Shown here: positions 23,523 through 36,215 of the stretch, one piece after another
Layout of the letters: each line of letters starts with the position of its first letter
Position numbering within the stretch: position 1 is the first letter of the stretch
Source: Hordeum vulgare subsp. vulgare
Taxonomy: Eukaryota; Streptophyta; Magnoliopsida; Poales; Poaceae
Reading direction: 5' to 3'
Assembly (NCBI RefSeq): GCF_904849725.1
Contig: NC_058523.1
Location: 206,859,689-206,923,688 of the forward strand
Length of the DNA stretch: 64,000 nt
The notes under the pieces: model-generated
What the model was told of the DNA's origin: nothing
What the model saw: only the letters and a program-made list of their open reading frames with translations
Database searches by the model: none
Made by a program: the position numbers and the translations under genes

Positions 23523-26500
23523 TTAATCCGGCTCAGGAGGTGGAGGTGGAAGCGGCGTCGGAGGGGATGTCATGTGTGCGGCGATGGCTCTGAATGTTGT
23601 GGTCGATGGAGTCCCGGTCATTGCGCCGGCTAAGCGACCGCCATATCTAGAGAAAACCACATAATTTGAAGATTGCATCAGTCGCACGCAGAGAAATAAC
23701 ATGCTCAATCACAATCTTATTCCAGATATTCCAGAGGGTACATAGCAGGGCACCGATGGCAACCCACAAGGTCGGTCTCACAGCAGCAATGTGAGCCCCT
23801 AGGACCTCGGCAAACAACTCGGGAAGGTTGTCGTGGCACCAATTGCCCTGAACCGCCTCCCGTAAATAGAACCACATGAACCGCCTCCCAGGCACACGAA
23901 AAATATGTGGTTGCAGTCCTCTGGGACCCTACACAGAGGACACAATCCATTGGAGGGATTGTGCCATTTCAGCACCTTCGTCCCGGATGAGAGACAACCG
24001 TGCACTAGTTGCCACAGGAAAATATTGATCTTCAGTGGCAACTTGAATTCCCATGGGATATTCTGGTGAGTAGGTCCTCGGGTAGGTAATATCACTTGGT
24101 AGAGAGATTTGGTTGAAAACCGTCCACTAGGCTCAAGCTGCGAGTGGATTACACCCTCCTCTATGGTCGGAGAATGTCGAGCCACACACTAAATTAGCTC
24201 ATCCCATAGGTCCCGCTCAGTGGGGCCGAAGGACCTCCTGAAGGCGATACCCGCTAGATCGGGTAGAGCACCCTCAATAGAGATAAATTGTTGGGCGCAA
24301 ATGCACAAAAGACCCCAGCTGGAGAACTAGCATCAACTGAACGATGGACTGCTAGAACTGGGATCCCCGAGATCTGGCTGCGAAAGCAAAGGGGTGTCTC
24401 CGAAGGTATTTTTCCTGAATAATATCTAACCACAGACCTCCATCGCCAGCGGCTATCCTCCATAGCCATTTGGATAGGAGTGCAATATTCACCTACTTGG
24501 ATGAGATAATCCCAAGACCGCCCTGGTCCTTGGGTTTACATATCTCCGGCCATTTGACCATGTGATATTTTTGTTTACCGCCTTTCCCAGCCTAGAAAAA
24601 GTGAGACTAGTACTTGGCAATCTCATGGTGAAGGGATTCATTTAAGCTATAGAATCCCATCATATACATCAATAAACTCGTCGTCGACGTGTTGATAAGC
24701 ACCACCCAAGCCGCTTTGGATAGCCACCGTCCTTGCCACGGCTCCACCCGATGTTGCACCTTGGACACCCTGGGTCTCAGATCCTTCTCAAGGATGCGAG
24801 AGTCAGTGATGGGTAAGACAAGGTAGTTGGTTGGGAAAGTCCCCAGACGACAGTTAAGGTTGTTTGCAATCCGGAGCTTATCCTCATCCGACTAGCCCAA
24901 GGCCATGACTTCGCTTTTGGTAAAGTTAATGGTTAGACCGGACATCTCCTGGAAGCATAGGAGGAGGAACTTCAGGTGGGCAATGTCCTGAGACGATCCT
25001 TCTACCATCAGGATCATGTCATCATCATATTGGAGATGTGTGATGCCACCAGCCCCAAGTAGGTGGTGGCACAACCACGTGAGGTGTACTGCCCCCTTGG
25101 CCTTGTGTAGGATGGCGGCCAGGGCATCCACCTCGAGGTTAAAGAGGAAAGGGGAGAAGGGGCCTCCTTTTCGAACGCCCCGGCCCATGGGGAATTAGGG
25201 GCCGACCTCACCATTGATGTTAACGGCCGCCTGCCAGTATCACCATTTGCATAACCCGGGTTATCCAATGTTGGTCGAAACCCTTCTTTATCATCACTTC
25301 CCGCAAGAAGGACCAATGAACCGTATTGTAGGCTTTGTGGAAGTCAATCTTGAAGAAGACCGCACAGAGTCGCTTGGTCTTGATATCATGAATCACTTCG
25401 TGAAGGACCAGAATCCCATCAAGGATTAGGCGGCCTTTGACAAAAGCCGTCTGGTTGGGATGGGTAATCTGTGGAGCTAAGAGGGTTGCCCTACAAAAAT
25501 CCCGAAGATCACATTGATGACAGTGATTGGTCGGAAGTGCCCAATATCCAATGCCTTGGGTACCTTAGGTATAAGGGTAATATCCCGAAATTCATCCGCG
25601 AGAGATCGAAAACACCCTGGTCAAACTCACTAAAGAGTGCCATTATCTCTCCCTTGATGGAGTAGCGGAATGTCTAGAAGAACCTGACCGACAAGCCATA
25701 TGGCCCCGAATCAGAGGATGGATTCATCCCTTTGATGATTGAAGCCACCTCGCCCTCATCAAAGGGAGCGAGGAGGGCCCTATTCTGAGCGGCTGTGACA
25801 TGTTGCCCCCTCTCCCAAATGGAGTCGGCATGGGCAATGCCCGACCACTGACGAGCAGCAAAGAGATCGTTGTAGAAGCCGTCCACATGCACCCGGATTT
25901 CTCCAGGCTCCTGCACCAGCAGATCACCATCACAAAGGAGTGGGATGGTGCATCTCCGTCTGCGCACATTGGCGATTGGCTGGAAGTATGCCGTGTTGGC
26001 ATCACCAAAGTGGACCCAGTTGTAGGCTCCCCACTCCCGCCAGTAAGCCTCTTCCTTGCGATATATCTCTAAGAGCTCGTCCTCCAAGCTGTAGCGAAGG
26101 GCCCATTCGTGGGAAGCTAGACCATACGAATCCGCACGCATGTCCATGCATTGAATCTCGAGGATAAGCGTTCCCTTTCGAAGCTTAAGGTCCCGCCCCA
26201 CATTGGGCCCCACCCCTTCATAAATTGTCTGGATCGCTTGGCCAAAAAGTGCCAGTCGTCCTCCACGGACATGATTCGATGGGGTTCCCCGTGAGAAGCC
26301 ATCTAATGGCCCCTCACTAGCTCACCAAAACCTAGCTGATGAAGCCAGAAGGTCTCAAAGCAGAACCTAGGGGGAGGCCACGGCCTCTAATCCACGGATG
26401 AGAGCAAGAGGGGTACATGATCGGACCCAATTCTAGTGATGGCCCATAGGGACGCGTGGGGGAACCGTGTTTCCCAATCTGGGGACATGAACACTCCGTT

Positions 26501-27055
26501 AAGGACAATCTGCATGGGGTTTAGCTCTCGAATACCGAGATCAGCGATCCAATCGTTGAAATGCTGCATGCTCGGAATATCGACCCATGCATTATTCTTA
26601 TCCAATGGAAACCATAAGAGGTTAAAGTCTGCCGCTATAATTATGGGAAGGGTTTCCGCCTCAATCTTTTGGTGCAGCTCATCTAAGAAGGCCTGAGATC
26701 GGGTGTGGTCGGCCATACCATACACCACTATCACTTCCCACTTGAAATTGACATCTCGTTCCCACACTTCCATACTTCGAAAGAACTCTCCCTGGTCCTT
26801 GTATCCAACCTCAAAGGTGGTATCCTTCACCCCTAGGAGGATACCACCCGAGTGGACACCTACCCCAGAGGAGGGCAACCAGTGCCACGCAAATAGGTGC
26901 CGGCTAAGGCGCTCTAGTTCGGGTAGGGAAAAGTCGGTTCGCATGGTTTCGGAGATGGCAATGATGTCAATGGCTTTGTCCCACATGTACTCAACGAGCT
27001 CCCTACGGCGACCATCGTTCCCAAACCCCTGTAGGTTCCAAAATAAAGACCACAT
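23523..27055 (-). pseudogene. LINE ORF2: endonuclease / reverse transcriptase, broken
   Basis: The start MWSLFWNLQGFGN (27055) is the first strand of an AP-type endonuclease. The expected residues follow: the E of AISETM, AADFN (family GDFN; Gly is Ala here) and the final SDH (IGSDHVPL) near 26400. The endonuclease frame is followed by a stop and by a frameshift near 26210 into the linker 26213-25674. The reverse transcriptase core is visible at 25188-24892 with the catalytic signature LQYDDDMIL (family YADD, so Ala is changed to Asp). The zinc-binding domain lies at about 24080-23890 (KINIFLWQLVHG, then C..C...H). The frame ends near 23523. In life it would nick target DNA and copy its own RNA. 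Not functional now. Confidence 0.85.
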
Positions 27056-27160
27056 CTATACGTCTACGGGGTCCACCCTGGACCTCGGTGCAGAAGAAGC
27101 ACTGGCGCTGCGGTGGAGCAGCAACGTGTGAGCAAGTGCGGCCCCGGATCTCCAGTGGGG

Positions 27161-29829
27161 CTAGGGGCCAACCTCCGCACGCGCTAGAGGACGTGACATA
27201 TTTGGGCCCTCAGCTACCGCTATAGCCCGAGCTCTTGTCGTGAAAAGACATCCGACAAGGATTTCCTTGGCCTGAATGGCAGCAAGCTCCTCAATCGCGG
27301 GTCCCTTCTCTCCATGGAATACTATGGTGGCATCGTCCGCTATTTTGGGCAACTGGCCAAGAGGCACATTCGCAAGCGCGGAAAAAGATGACGAAACATC
27401 CTCAATAGAAGTTGCGAAAGCGGGGTAGAGGGACTGACTAGGGTCCAGGTTGCGCAGCATCGCCCGACGCTCGACCTTCTCGACGGCGTTGGGTGACACC
27501 CCCACCAGCATCGAAGAAACGAGATGCGCACTCTTCTGCGCCATCGTAGCAGGGGAGGAGGCCAAGCTGAGCCAGCCCCGGGGGCGAGGCGGGTGAGAAG
27601 TCGGGTCTAGAAACCCAACCAACACCCGGGTGGGGGAACACACCGCCTCCACACGGGACGGGGGTGTTCCATCGAGCCCAACGAGCATCGACAGAGGTGC
27701 CAGAGTGGGACTAGGCGGATCCGAGAGCCCCACATGCGAACCCACCTGGGGGAAGAGGGTGGGCACACCACTAGCCCCACGGTGCTGGCATCGCTCGTCC
27801 CCGGGGAGCCAGGAAACGCCATCCGCAGAGACCCGCGGGAATTCGACGGATCCTCCCCGAGCCGAGAGAGATTTGCCTCCCTAGCCTCAAACATGATCGA
27901 AGTAGCTCGCACAGCCGCCGGGGACTTTCCCAAACCAGGAGCTTGAGAGGGCTGCGGGGCTGGACCCGAAGCATCATCCGCGTTGTCATCGTCCCTGTTA
28001 GCTGAGGGAGTCGTGAACGGACGGTACGCGGGAGGGTCCTAACCAATGCCCGTGCCCCCCTCATCCTTAGGCCCAGGATGACCCGCGCCGGGCGGCATGC
28101 TCCCGCCACCCAGCATCCCCTCATCCTCGATGGAGATGCGAATGTTGTAGCCCGCATGGTTGAAGAAGATTCGCACTATGGTATGTAGCTTGGATGAGTC
28201 ATGGGTCTATACCTTGGTGCGCACCGCTGTATTGAAAAGAGAGGCCTCGTCCACCTCCAGAATCTTACCGAGGAGCCGCGACATCTTACGAATCACCTTT
28301 GTCTTTTTGGCAATCGAGGGAAGGCCCCTAATTTGAACCCACACAGGCACGAGCACGGCCGCAGCAAGGGGATCAACTTCCGAAACCGAGATATTCATGG
28401 TGAGCTTATTTAGGGCCATGGTCAGTTCATCACTATGTGTGCCGAAGCGGAGGGTTGCACGATTAGGGAAGACTGTTGTAAACTCATGATCCAAGATCGA
28501 GGTAACCCCCAAATCCTAGTCCGGTCGGAAGAGATCCTGCAGCTTTACCGTTATGATGGAAGGAGATGCAGTCCTCCCACCCAAGACCGAGATGAGGGCA
28601 CAAAGAGACAAAGTAGGAGGTGTTGTAGAGATCTCCATCTGATAGTAGCCGAAGTCAACAAGCATGTGGCCGTACAACAACATATCGTCATGCAGACCAC
28701 CCTCAGGGAACATCAAGGCCGGGTGCGCATCACTCTTGGATTTGTGGCAAGCCGGGGGTTGCTTGCAGTCAACTTGGTACCGTCCCTCCACCCCGCAGTT
28801 GAAGCAAACCACAGCCACGGTGTGCGTAGCAGCCGTGGCCGGAGCGTCCACCGAAGGTGGTGCACGAGGGTGGGACAGAGAGGAGGCTTGCTTGGTGCCG
28901 CCATTGAAGGGTTGATCGCCCTTCTTATTCTTCTTGTTGGCGAAGGCACCTTTTCCAGGCCTGCCACTAGTGATAGCCGGAGGGAACTCGGCTTGACCGT
29001 GGGTAGGGTTGTAGTGATGTGGAGGGGACCGCTCCGAGTGACCCGAGCGCACCAGAGCATGGTCCTGCATGTAGTCGGGGGAGCGGGCTCGTGTATGGGA
29101 TTCCCGCCAGGACGAGGGCTCCTCATCAGCCACCGCCTTGCCCGAGAGCAGCAATCTGCGAAGCTTGGATTCCCGTCGGCTGGCCGAGCGGGAGGGGCGC
29201 CGCGGCGCAGCCTCCCATTCATACTCCCGCATTGGGGTGTGGCGTTTCGGGCGAGGGGCACCATCGTCGATGTCGTGCGCCATGGGAGGGGTCAGCAGCG
29301 AAGCCGACCGTGCAGGGGGTAGCGGTGCGGTAGGGGAAGAGGAGTGCATCACCAGATGGACTGAACCACTCGGAGCGAGCAACCCTGCTAGGCTTAGGGT
29401 TAGACCCGCATACGGGACGGGCATCACCACATGCCCAAGAATGATGTGCGGAGAGGCAAGGCCCACCAACGGGTACAGATCCATCGCCAGCCTGGGCCCA
29501 ACAGCCCCTACACCCCTGTGACATTTGTGACCCAGGGCCCAAACATCGGCCCGGCCCATCACGCACCATCGCGGACTGGATGGGAAGGTTTTCCGCCTGG
29601 CCACTGCACCGTGGCGACGCGTCAGCGTGACCACCGCCAGAGACAATGGCCGAAAAGCGAGGAAGGAGGCCATGCGGGTTCCCGTGGAGGAGCCAACGAC
29701 CGGGGGGGGGGGCATTGTCGGAAACCTGCAGGGCAAAACATCGAGCGGCGCAAAAACCATCTGGACAACGAGCCCCGCTAGCCGACGACATGACTGGGCC
29801 GCCGCCCCAAGCTCAGCCCGACCAGACAC
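27161..29829 (-). pseudogene. LINE ORF1: nucleic-acid-binding protein, broken
   Basis: One frame runs from about 29829 to 27607 with several in-frame stops (for example 28516-28518 and 28207-28209), then shifts near 27750 to finish at 27161. The N-terminal half is Pro/Ser/Arg-rich. A zinc knuckle is at about 28800 (CFNCGVEGRYQVDC, where the usual His is Arg), followed by a DUF4283-like domain at about 28512-28207 (LNKLTMNISVSEVDP, WVQIRGLP). The order knuckle then DUF4283 occurs in Triticeae LINEs as I recall them. It would bind LINE RNA. The true start upstream of 29829 is unclear; the 94 codons at 30142-29861 may be its first part in another frame. Confidence 0.72.
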
Positions 29830-30156
29830 ACCCCAGGACGAAGGCCGGCGGCCCCTACCGTCACGGATAGAAACGACATGGCCCCGATGAGGAAATGGGG
29901 GCAGGAGGAGGGAGAGGGTGAGGGCGTACCAGGGCAGATGGAGGAGCTGACAAAGGAGATGTCGACGCCTCGGCCAGATCTACGACAACAACCTCTTCTA
30001 GCGGGTCCCCGACGCAAGGACGGTGACCGACCGCCACCTCGTCCGCCGTCGCGCGGTCTTCATCCACCACCCAGTTGGCCCACAATGCACGGAGTGGGGC
30101 ACCGCCCCTGGCGCCAACAGTGTCGTTTGTCGCCACTCCCATCGGTTCAGCTTATC
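29830..30156 (-). other. LINE 5' region
   Basis: GC-rich stretch between the LINE 5' end at the target duplication and the readable part of ORF1. The minus-strand frame 30142-29861 begins with an ATG 15 bases from the element end and may be the original ORF1 start, shifted out of frame by an indel. The left flank contains a run of ten G on the plus strand (29701-29710), a likely site for such slippage. Confidence 0.4.
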
Positions 30157-30443
30157 TTAGTGGAATCAAGAGAGCTACTAAGAAAAATATCATGTGATTT
30201 AGCTTTAGCATTGTTTCTACTAGATGAAGAAACTTTCGTCCCTTTTTTACTAGTGTTCTTAGGTTTAAATTGTGGAATAGAAGTAGACAAGAGTAATCGT
30301 TTGGCTAGATAAGAGGAACTCTTCTTTCGAATACCATCATTGGTTGCTTTTAGGAACTCATGCTCTTTCTCTAAATTTAGCTTCTCAAAGCGTACCTTCT
30401 CATGAGTTCTTGCAATCTCTCTATGATCTTCTAGAGTAGTTTC
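30157..30443 (-). pseudogene. gag of element C, segment 2
   Basis: On the minus strand, starting right at the D insertion, this reads TTLEDHREIARTHEKVRFEK and on to SSSYLAKRLLLSTSIPQF and SSSLDST. It continues segment 1, which ends ...LKTLKLAHET. The segment is coiled-coil-like with many Glu, Lys and Leu. It is open over its full length. The first bases (30157-30169) are one copy of the LINE target duplication and the last five (30439-30443, gtttc) one copy of the D duplication, so this 287 bp exon-like scrap is bordered by two different transposons. Confidence 0.75.
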
Positions 30444-32215
30444 TATTGGGTAACATAGTAAATTCAAAATTTTCCTACGCCATACAAGGATCTATCTATG
30501 GAGAGACCAGCAATGAGAAAGAGGGAAGAGCATCTTCATACGTTTGAACATCGCTAAGTGGAAGCGTTACTATGAACGTGGTTGATGGAGTCGTACTCGT
30601 AGCGATTCAGATCGCTGTGGATTCCGATCTATGTGCCGAACCACGGCACCTCCGCGTTCAACACATGTGAAGCTCGATGACAACTCCAACACCTTGAACC
30701 AGCAAGGAGGAAGGAGAGGTTGAGGGAGAGAGCTCCGGCAGCACGACGGGATGGTGGCGGTGGAGCTACGTGGAACTCTGACAGAGCTTCACCAAGCACC
30801 GCGGAGGACGAGGAAGGAGACAGGTAGGGCTGCGCCGAGAGGGAGAGAGAGTTTGTATCACAAATCAGCCCAATACCCCGGGTATTTATAGGAGGGAGGG
30901 AGGAGGGTGCGCCACCTGAAGGGTTTACACCCTAGGGGTGGCGCCAGCCCAACTGCGGCCAAGGGGGCGGCGGCCAATGTGGAGAGGCGAGGGAGGCGCC
31001 CTAGGTGGGCCTTGGGCCCCTTCCCACGCCTAGGGTTTTCCCCCTCCACCTTCTTTGTGCCGTGGGCTGGGTGGGAGGCACACCAGCCCACCAAGAGGTT
31101 GGTTCCGTCCCACACTTGGCCCATGTAGCCTCTCGGGGCCGGTGGCCCCTCCTGGTGGTCCCCCGGAACCCTTCCGGTGGTCCCGGCTCATTGCCGGTAA
31201 CGCCCGAAACGCTTTCAGTGTCCAAAACCCTTCATCCTATATACCATTCTTTACCTCCGGATCATTCTGGATCTCCTCGTGACTTCCGGGATCTCATCCA
31301 GGACTCCAAACAATCTTCGGTTACCACGCACACTATTTCCCTATAACCCTAGTGTCATCGAACCTTAAGTGTGTAGACCCTACGGGTTCGGGAAGCATGC
31401 ACACAGGACCGAGACACCTCTCCGGCCAATGACCAACAACGGGGTCTGGATATCGATGTTGGCTCCCACACGTTCCACGATGATCTCATCGGATGAACCA
31501 CGATGTCAAGGATTCTATCAATCCCGTATGCAATTCCCTTTGTCTATTGGTATGATACTTGCCCGAGATTCGATCGTCGGTATCCCTATACCTTGTTCAA
31601 TCTCGTTACCGGCAAGTCTCTTTACTCATTCTGTAGCACATGATCCCGTGACTAAATCCTTACTCACATAGAGCTCATTATGATGATGTTCTACTGAGTG
31701 GGCCCAGAGATACCTCTCTATCACATGGAGTGACAAATCCCGGTCTCAATTCATACAACTCAACAGACACTTTTGGAGATACCCGTAGTGCATCTTTATA
31801 GTCACCCAGTTACGTTGTGACGTTTGATACACCCAAAGCACTTCTACGGTATCCAGGAGTTGCACAATCTCACGGTCTAAGGAAATGATACTTGACATTA
31901 GAAAAGCTTTAGCACACGAACAACACGATCTAGTGCTATGCTTAGAATTGGGTCTTGTCCATCACACCATTCTCCTAATGATGTGATCCCATTATCAACG
32001 ACATCCAATGTCCATGATCAGGGAACTATGATCATTTGTTGATCAACGAGCTAGCCAACTAGAGGCTTACTAGAGACATATTGTGATCTATATATTCACA
32101 CATGTATTACTGTTTCCGGTTAATACAATTATAGCATGAACAATAGAGAATTATCATGAACAAGGAAATATTATAATAACCACTTTATTATTGCCTCTAG
32201 GGCATATTTCCAACA
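30444..32215 (-). repeat. 3' LTR (sense) of element D
   Basis: 1772 bp. On the minus strand it starts TGTTGGAAATATGCCC at 32215, straight after the polypurine tract, and ends at 30444 with ...TTACCCAATA (canonical CAACA). A TATA box is visible on the minus strand near 30886-30895 (CTATAAATA). It retains about 200 bp (roughly 30575-30787) that the 5' LTR has lost. Confidence 0.92.
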
Positions 32216-32216
32216 G

Positions 32217-32228
32217 TCTCCCACTTGC
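32217..32228 (-). other. Polypurine tract of D
   Basis: Plus strand tctcccacttgc, sense GCAAGTGGGAGA, immediately upstream of the 3' LTR in the sense direction. This tract is characteristic of BARE-1/Angela and primes plus-strand synthesis. Confidence 0.8.
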
Positions 32229-32269
32229 ACTAGAGTCAATAATCTAGTTACATTGTGATGAATCAAACA

Positions 32270-35200
32270 CCCATAGCATTCTGGTGTTGATCATGTTTTG
32301 CTCGTGGAAGAGGTTTACTCAACGGGTCTGCAATATTCAGATCCGTATGTACTTTACAAATATCTATGTCTCCTTTCAGGACGTAGTCCTGGATGGAGTT
32401 GTAGCGGTGTTTGATGTGCTTGGTCTTCCTGTGAAATATGGGCTCCTTGGCTATGGCAATAGCTCAAGTGTTGTCACACAAGAGTGTCAACGGGCCTGAT
32501 GCACTTGGAATCACTCCAAGGTCGGTGATGAACTCCTTCATCCAGATCCCTTCTTGAGCTGCTTCCGAAGCAGCTATGTACTCCGCTTCACATGTAGATG
32601 CTGCCGCGATGTCTTGCTTACAGCTGCACCAACTAACTGCCCCAGCATTCAGAACATCCATGTATCTGGTTTGTGACTTGGAGTCATCCGGATCTGTGTC
32701 GAAGCTAGCATCGGCGTAACCCTTTATGACGAGCTCTTCATCACCTCCATAAATGAGGAACATATCTTTAGTCCTCTTCAGGTACTTAAGGACATTCCAT
32801 ACCGGGATCACTTTGGTACCTCCCTACCAAACTTATGGCAAGGTTCACATCAGGTCTGGTACACAGCATGGCATACATAAGAGAACCTACGGCTGAAGCA
32901 TAGGGGATGGTACTCATATTCTCTCTATCTTCTGCCGTGGTCGGGCATTGAGTCTTACTCAATCTCATACCTTGCAATACAGGCAAGAACCCCTTCTTTG
33001 ACTTATCCATATTGAACTTCTTCAATATCTTGTCAAGGTATGTGCTTTGTGAAAGACCTATGAGGCGTCTCGATCTATCTCTATAAATCTTGATGCCTAA
33101 TATGTATGCAGCTTCTCCAAGGTCCTTCATTGAAAATCTTTGTTCAAGTAGGCCTTTATGCTCACCAATAACTCTATATCATTTCCCATCAACAATATGT
33201 CATCCACGTATAGTACGAGAAACGCTATAGAGCTCCCATTCACTTTCTTGAAAATACAGGCTTCTCCATAAATCTGTATAAACCCAAATGCTTTAATCAC
33301 CTCATTAAAGTGAATGTTCCAACTCCTAGATGCTTGCACTAGCCCATAGATGGAGCGCTGGAGCTTGCATACTTTGTCAGCGTTCTTAGGATCGACAAAA
33401 CCTTCTGGTTGCATCATATACAACTCTTCCTTAAGATAGCCATTAAGGAACTCTGTTTTGACGTTCATTTTCCAAATTTCATAATCGTGAAATGCGGCAA
33501 TTGCTAACATGATTCGGACTGACTACAGTTTCGCTACGGGAGAGAAAGTCTCATCGTAGTCAGTTCCTTGAATTTGTCGGAAGCCCTTTGCGACAAGTCG
33601 AGCTTTATAGACGGTCACATTTCCGTCCGCGTCAGTCTTCTTCTTAAAGATCCCTTTATTTTCTATGTCTCGGCTATCATCGGGAAATTCCACCAAAGTC
33701 CATACTTTGTTCTCATACATGGACCATATCTCGGATTTCATGGCCCTAAGCCATTTGTTGGAATCCGGGCCCGCCATCGCTTCTTCATAGTTCGAAGGTT
33801 CACCGTTGTCTAACAACATGATCTCCATTACAGGGTTGATGTACCACTCTAGTGTAGAACGTACCCTCGTGGACCTTCGAGGTTCAATAGTAACTGGATT
33901 CAAAGTTTCATGATCACCATCATCAATTTCCTCTCCAATTGGTGTAGGCACCACGGGAACATTTTCCCGCGCTGTGCTACTCTCCGGTTCAAGAGGAGGT
34001 ACAATTACCTCATCAAGTTCTACTTTCCTCCCATTTACTTCTTTCTAGAGAAACTCTTTCTCTAGAAAGGATCCGTTCTTTGCAACAAATACTTTGCCTT
34101 CGGATCAAAGGTAGAAGGTATACCCAATAAATTCCTTAGGGTATCCTATGAAGATGCATTTCTCCGCTTTGGGTTCGAGCTTTTCTGTTTGAAGTTTCTT
34201 CACATAAGCATCGCAGCCCCGAATTTTCAGAAACGACGGCTTAGGTTTCTTGCCAAACAATAATTCATACGGTGTCATCTCAACGGATTTAGACGGTGCC
34301 GTATTTAAAGTGAATGCTACGGTTTCCAATGCATATCGCCAAAATGATAGCGGTAAGTCGGTAAGAGACATCATAGATCGCACCATATCTAATAAAGTGT
34401 GATTACAATGTTCAGACACTCCGTTATGTTGTGGTGTGCCACGCGGTGTATGTTGTGAAACAATTCCACATTTCCTTAGGTCTGTGCCAAACTCATGACT
34501 CAAATATTCTCCTCCACGATATGATCATAGACACTTTATTTTCTTGTCACGTTGATTCTCAACCTCACTCTAAAATTCTTTGAAGTTTTCAAATGTTTCA
34601 GACTTGTGCTTCATCAAGTAGACATATCCATATCTACTTAAATCATCGGTGAGAGTGAGAACATAACGATAGACACCGCGAGCTTCAACGATCATTGGAC
34701 CACATACATCAGTGTGTATTATTTCTAATAAGTTGGTCGCTCGCTCCATTATTCCAGGGAACGGAGTCTTGGTCATCTTGACCATGAGGCACGGTTCAGA
34801 TGTGTCAAATAATTGAAAATCAAGAGACTCCAAAAGTCCCTCAGTATGGAGTTTCTTCATGTGCTTGACACCGATATGACCAAGGCGACAGTGCCACAAG
34901 TATGTGGGACTATCATTATCAACTTTACATCTTTTGGTACTCACACTATGAATATGTGTAACGACACGATTGAAATTCATCAAGAATAAACCATTGACCA
35001 GCGGGGCATGACCATAGAACATATCACTCATATAAATAGAACAACCATTATTCTCTGATTTAAATGAGTAGCCATCTCGCATTAAGCAAGATCCCGATAC
35101 AATGTTCATGCTCAAAGCTGGTACTAAATAACAATTATTAAGGTTTAAAACTAATCCCGAAGGTAGATGTAGAGGTAGCATGCCGACGGCGATCACATCG

Positions 35201-36215
35201 ACCTTGGAACCATTCCCGACGCACATCGTCACCTCGTCCTTAGCCAACCTTCATTTATTCCGTAGTTCCTGCTTCGAGTTGCAAATGTGAGCAAAACCAC
35301 CGGTATCAAATACCCAGGAGCTACTACGAGTGCTAGTAAGGTATACATCAATAACATGTATATCATATATACCTTTGACGTTGTCGGCCTTCTTGTCCGC
35401 TAAGTATTTGGGGCAGTTCCGCTTCCACTGACCGGTTCCCTTGCAATAGTAGCACTCGGTCTCAGGCTTGGGTCCATTCTTTTTCTTCGTCCCGGCAACT
35501 GGCTTACCGGGCACGGCAACATCTTTGCCTTCCTTCTTGAAGTTCTTCTTACCCTTGCCTTTCTTGAAACTGGTGGCCTTATTGACCATCAACACTTGAT
35601 GCTCTTTCTTGATTTCCACCTCTACAGATTTCAGCATCGAGTACAACTCGGGAATGGTCTTTTCCATCCCTTGCATGTTGTAGTTCAGCACAAAACCCTT
35701 GTAGCTTGGTGGAAGATACTGGAGGATTCTATCAATGACAACATCATCCGGAAGTTCGACTCCAAGCTGAGTCAGATGATCGTGCAACCCAGACATTCTG
35801 AGTATATGCTCACTAACAGAACTGTTCTCCTCCAGCATACAGGTAAAGAACTTGTCGGAGACTTCATATCTCTCGACACGGGCATGGCGCTGAAAAACCA
35901 GTTTCAGCTCTTGGAACATCTCATATGCTCCGTGTTCCTCAAAACGCCTTTGGAGCCCCGGTTCTAAATTGCATAGCATGCCACACTTAACGAGAGAGTA
36001 GTCATCACTCCGCGCTTGCCGCACGTTCAGAACGTCCTGAGCTGCTGTAGGAACGGGAGGGAACCTAGCAGTTCATCAAGGACATAATACTTCTTGGATA
36101 CAATTAGGATGAGCTTAAGGTTACGGACCCAGTCCGCATAGTTGCTGCCATCATCTTTCAGCTTAGTTTTCTCTAGTAATGCGTTGAAATTGATGTTGAC
36201 AGGTGCGTTGGCCAT
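32270..36215 (-). pseudogene. gag-pol of element D (BARE-1/Angela copia), broken
   Basis: The start is MANAPVNINFNALLEKTKLK at 36215. A frameshift occurs near 36025, after which Gag continues with a zinc knuckle at about 35412-35453 (CYYCKGTGQWKRNC; His replaced by Gln). The protease DTG lies near 35300. Integrase shows LWHCRLGHIG (about 34880), HTDVCGPM (about 34710) and GVSEHCNHTLLD (about 34410); a Cys of its zinc finger is replaced by Ser (SEPCL). The reverse transcriptase has YVDD at 33199-33210. RNase H contains EAEYIAASEA (about 32580). In-frame stops are at 35251, 34570, 34105 and 33523, with a further stop near 32461, and there are frameshifts near 33128 and 32800. It ends near 32270. 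The family polyprotein is about 1,300 residues. Not functional. Confidence 0.92.

Larger units (their letters stand above)
21489..30156 (-). mobile_element. L1-type LINE (plant clade), full-length or nearly so, with a nested solo LTR
   Basis: The element is flanked by a 13 bp target duplication, ttagtggaatcaa (21476-21488 and 30157-30169), as expected for target-primed insertion. It holds ORF1 (zinc knuckle plus a DUF4283-like domain) and ORF2 (AP-type endonuclease, reverse transcriptase, C-terminal zinc-binding domain) in the correct order on the minus strand. The 3' end (left) reads on the sense strand ...ATATAAAGCGGGGGGAACCC, a conserved plant LINE terminus, with only a short T/A tail. Without the solo LTR it is about 6.8 kb. 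It sits in the gag of C. Both ORFs are broken. The Triticeae Karin group is a possible match, not proven. Confidence 0.87.

Noticed and set aside
28435..29322. 295-codon plus-strand frame
   Set aside because: It is antisense to LINE ORF1; its openness follows from the GC-rich, Arg/Pro-biased sequence, and the minus strand carries the zinc knuckle and DUF4283-like domain.
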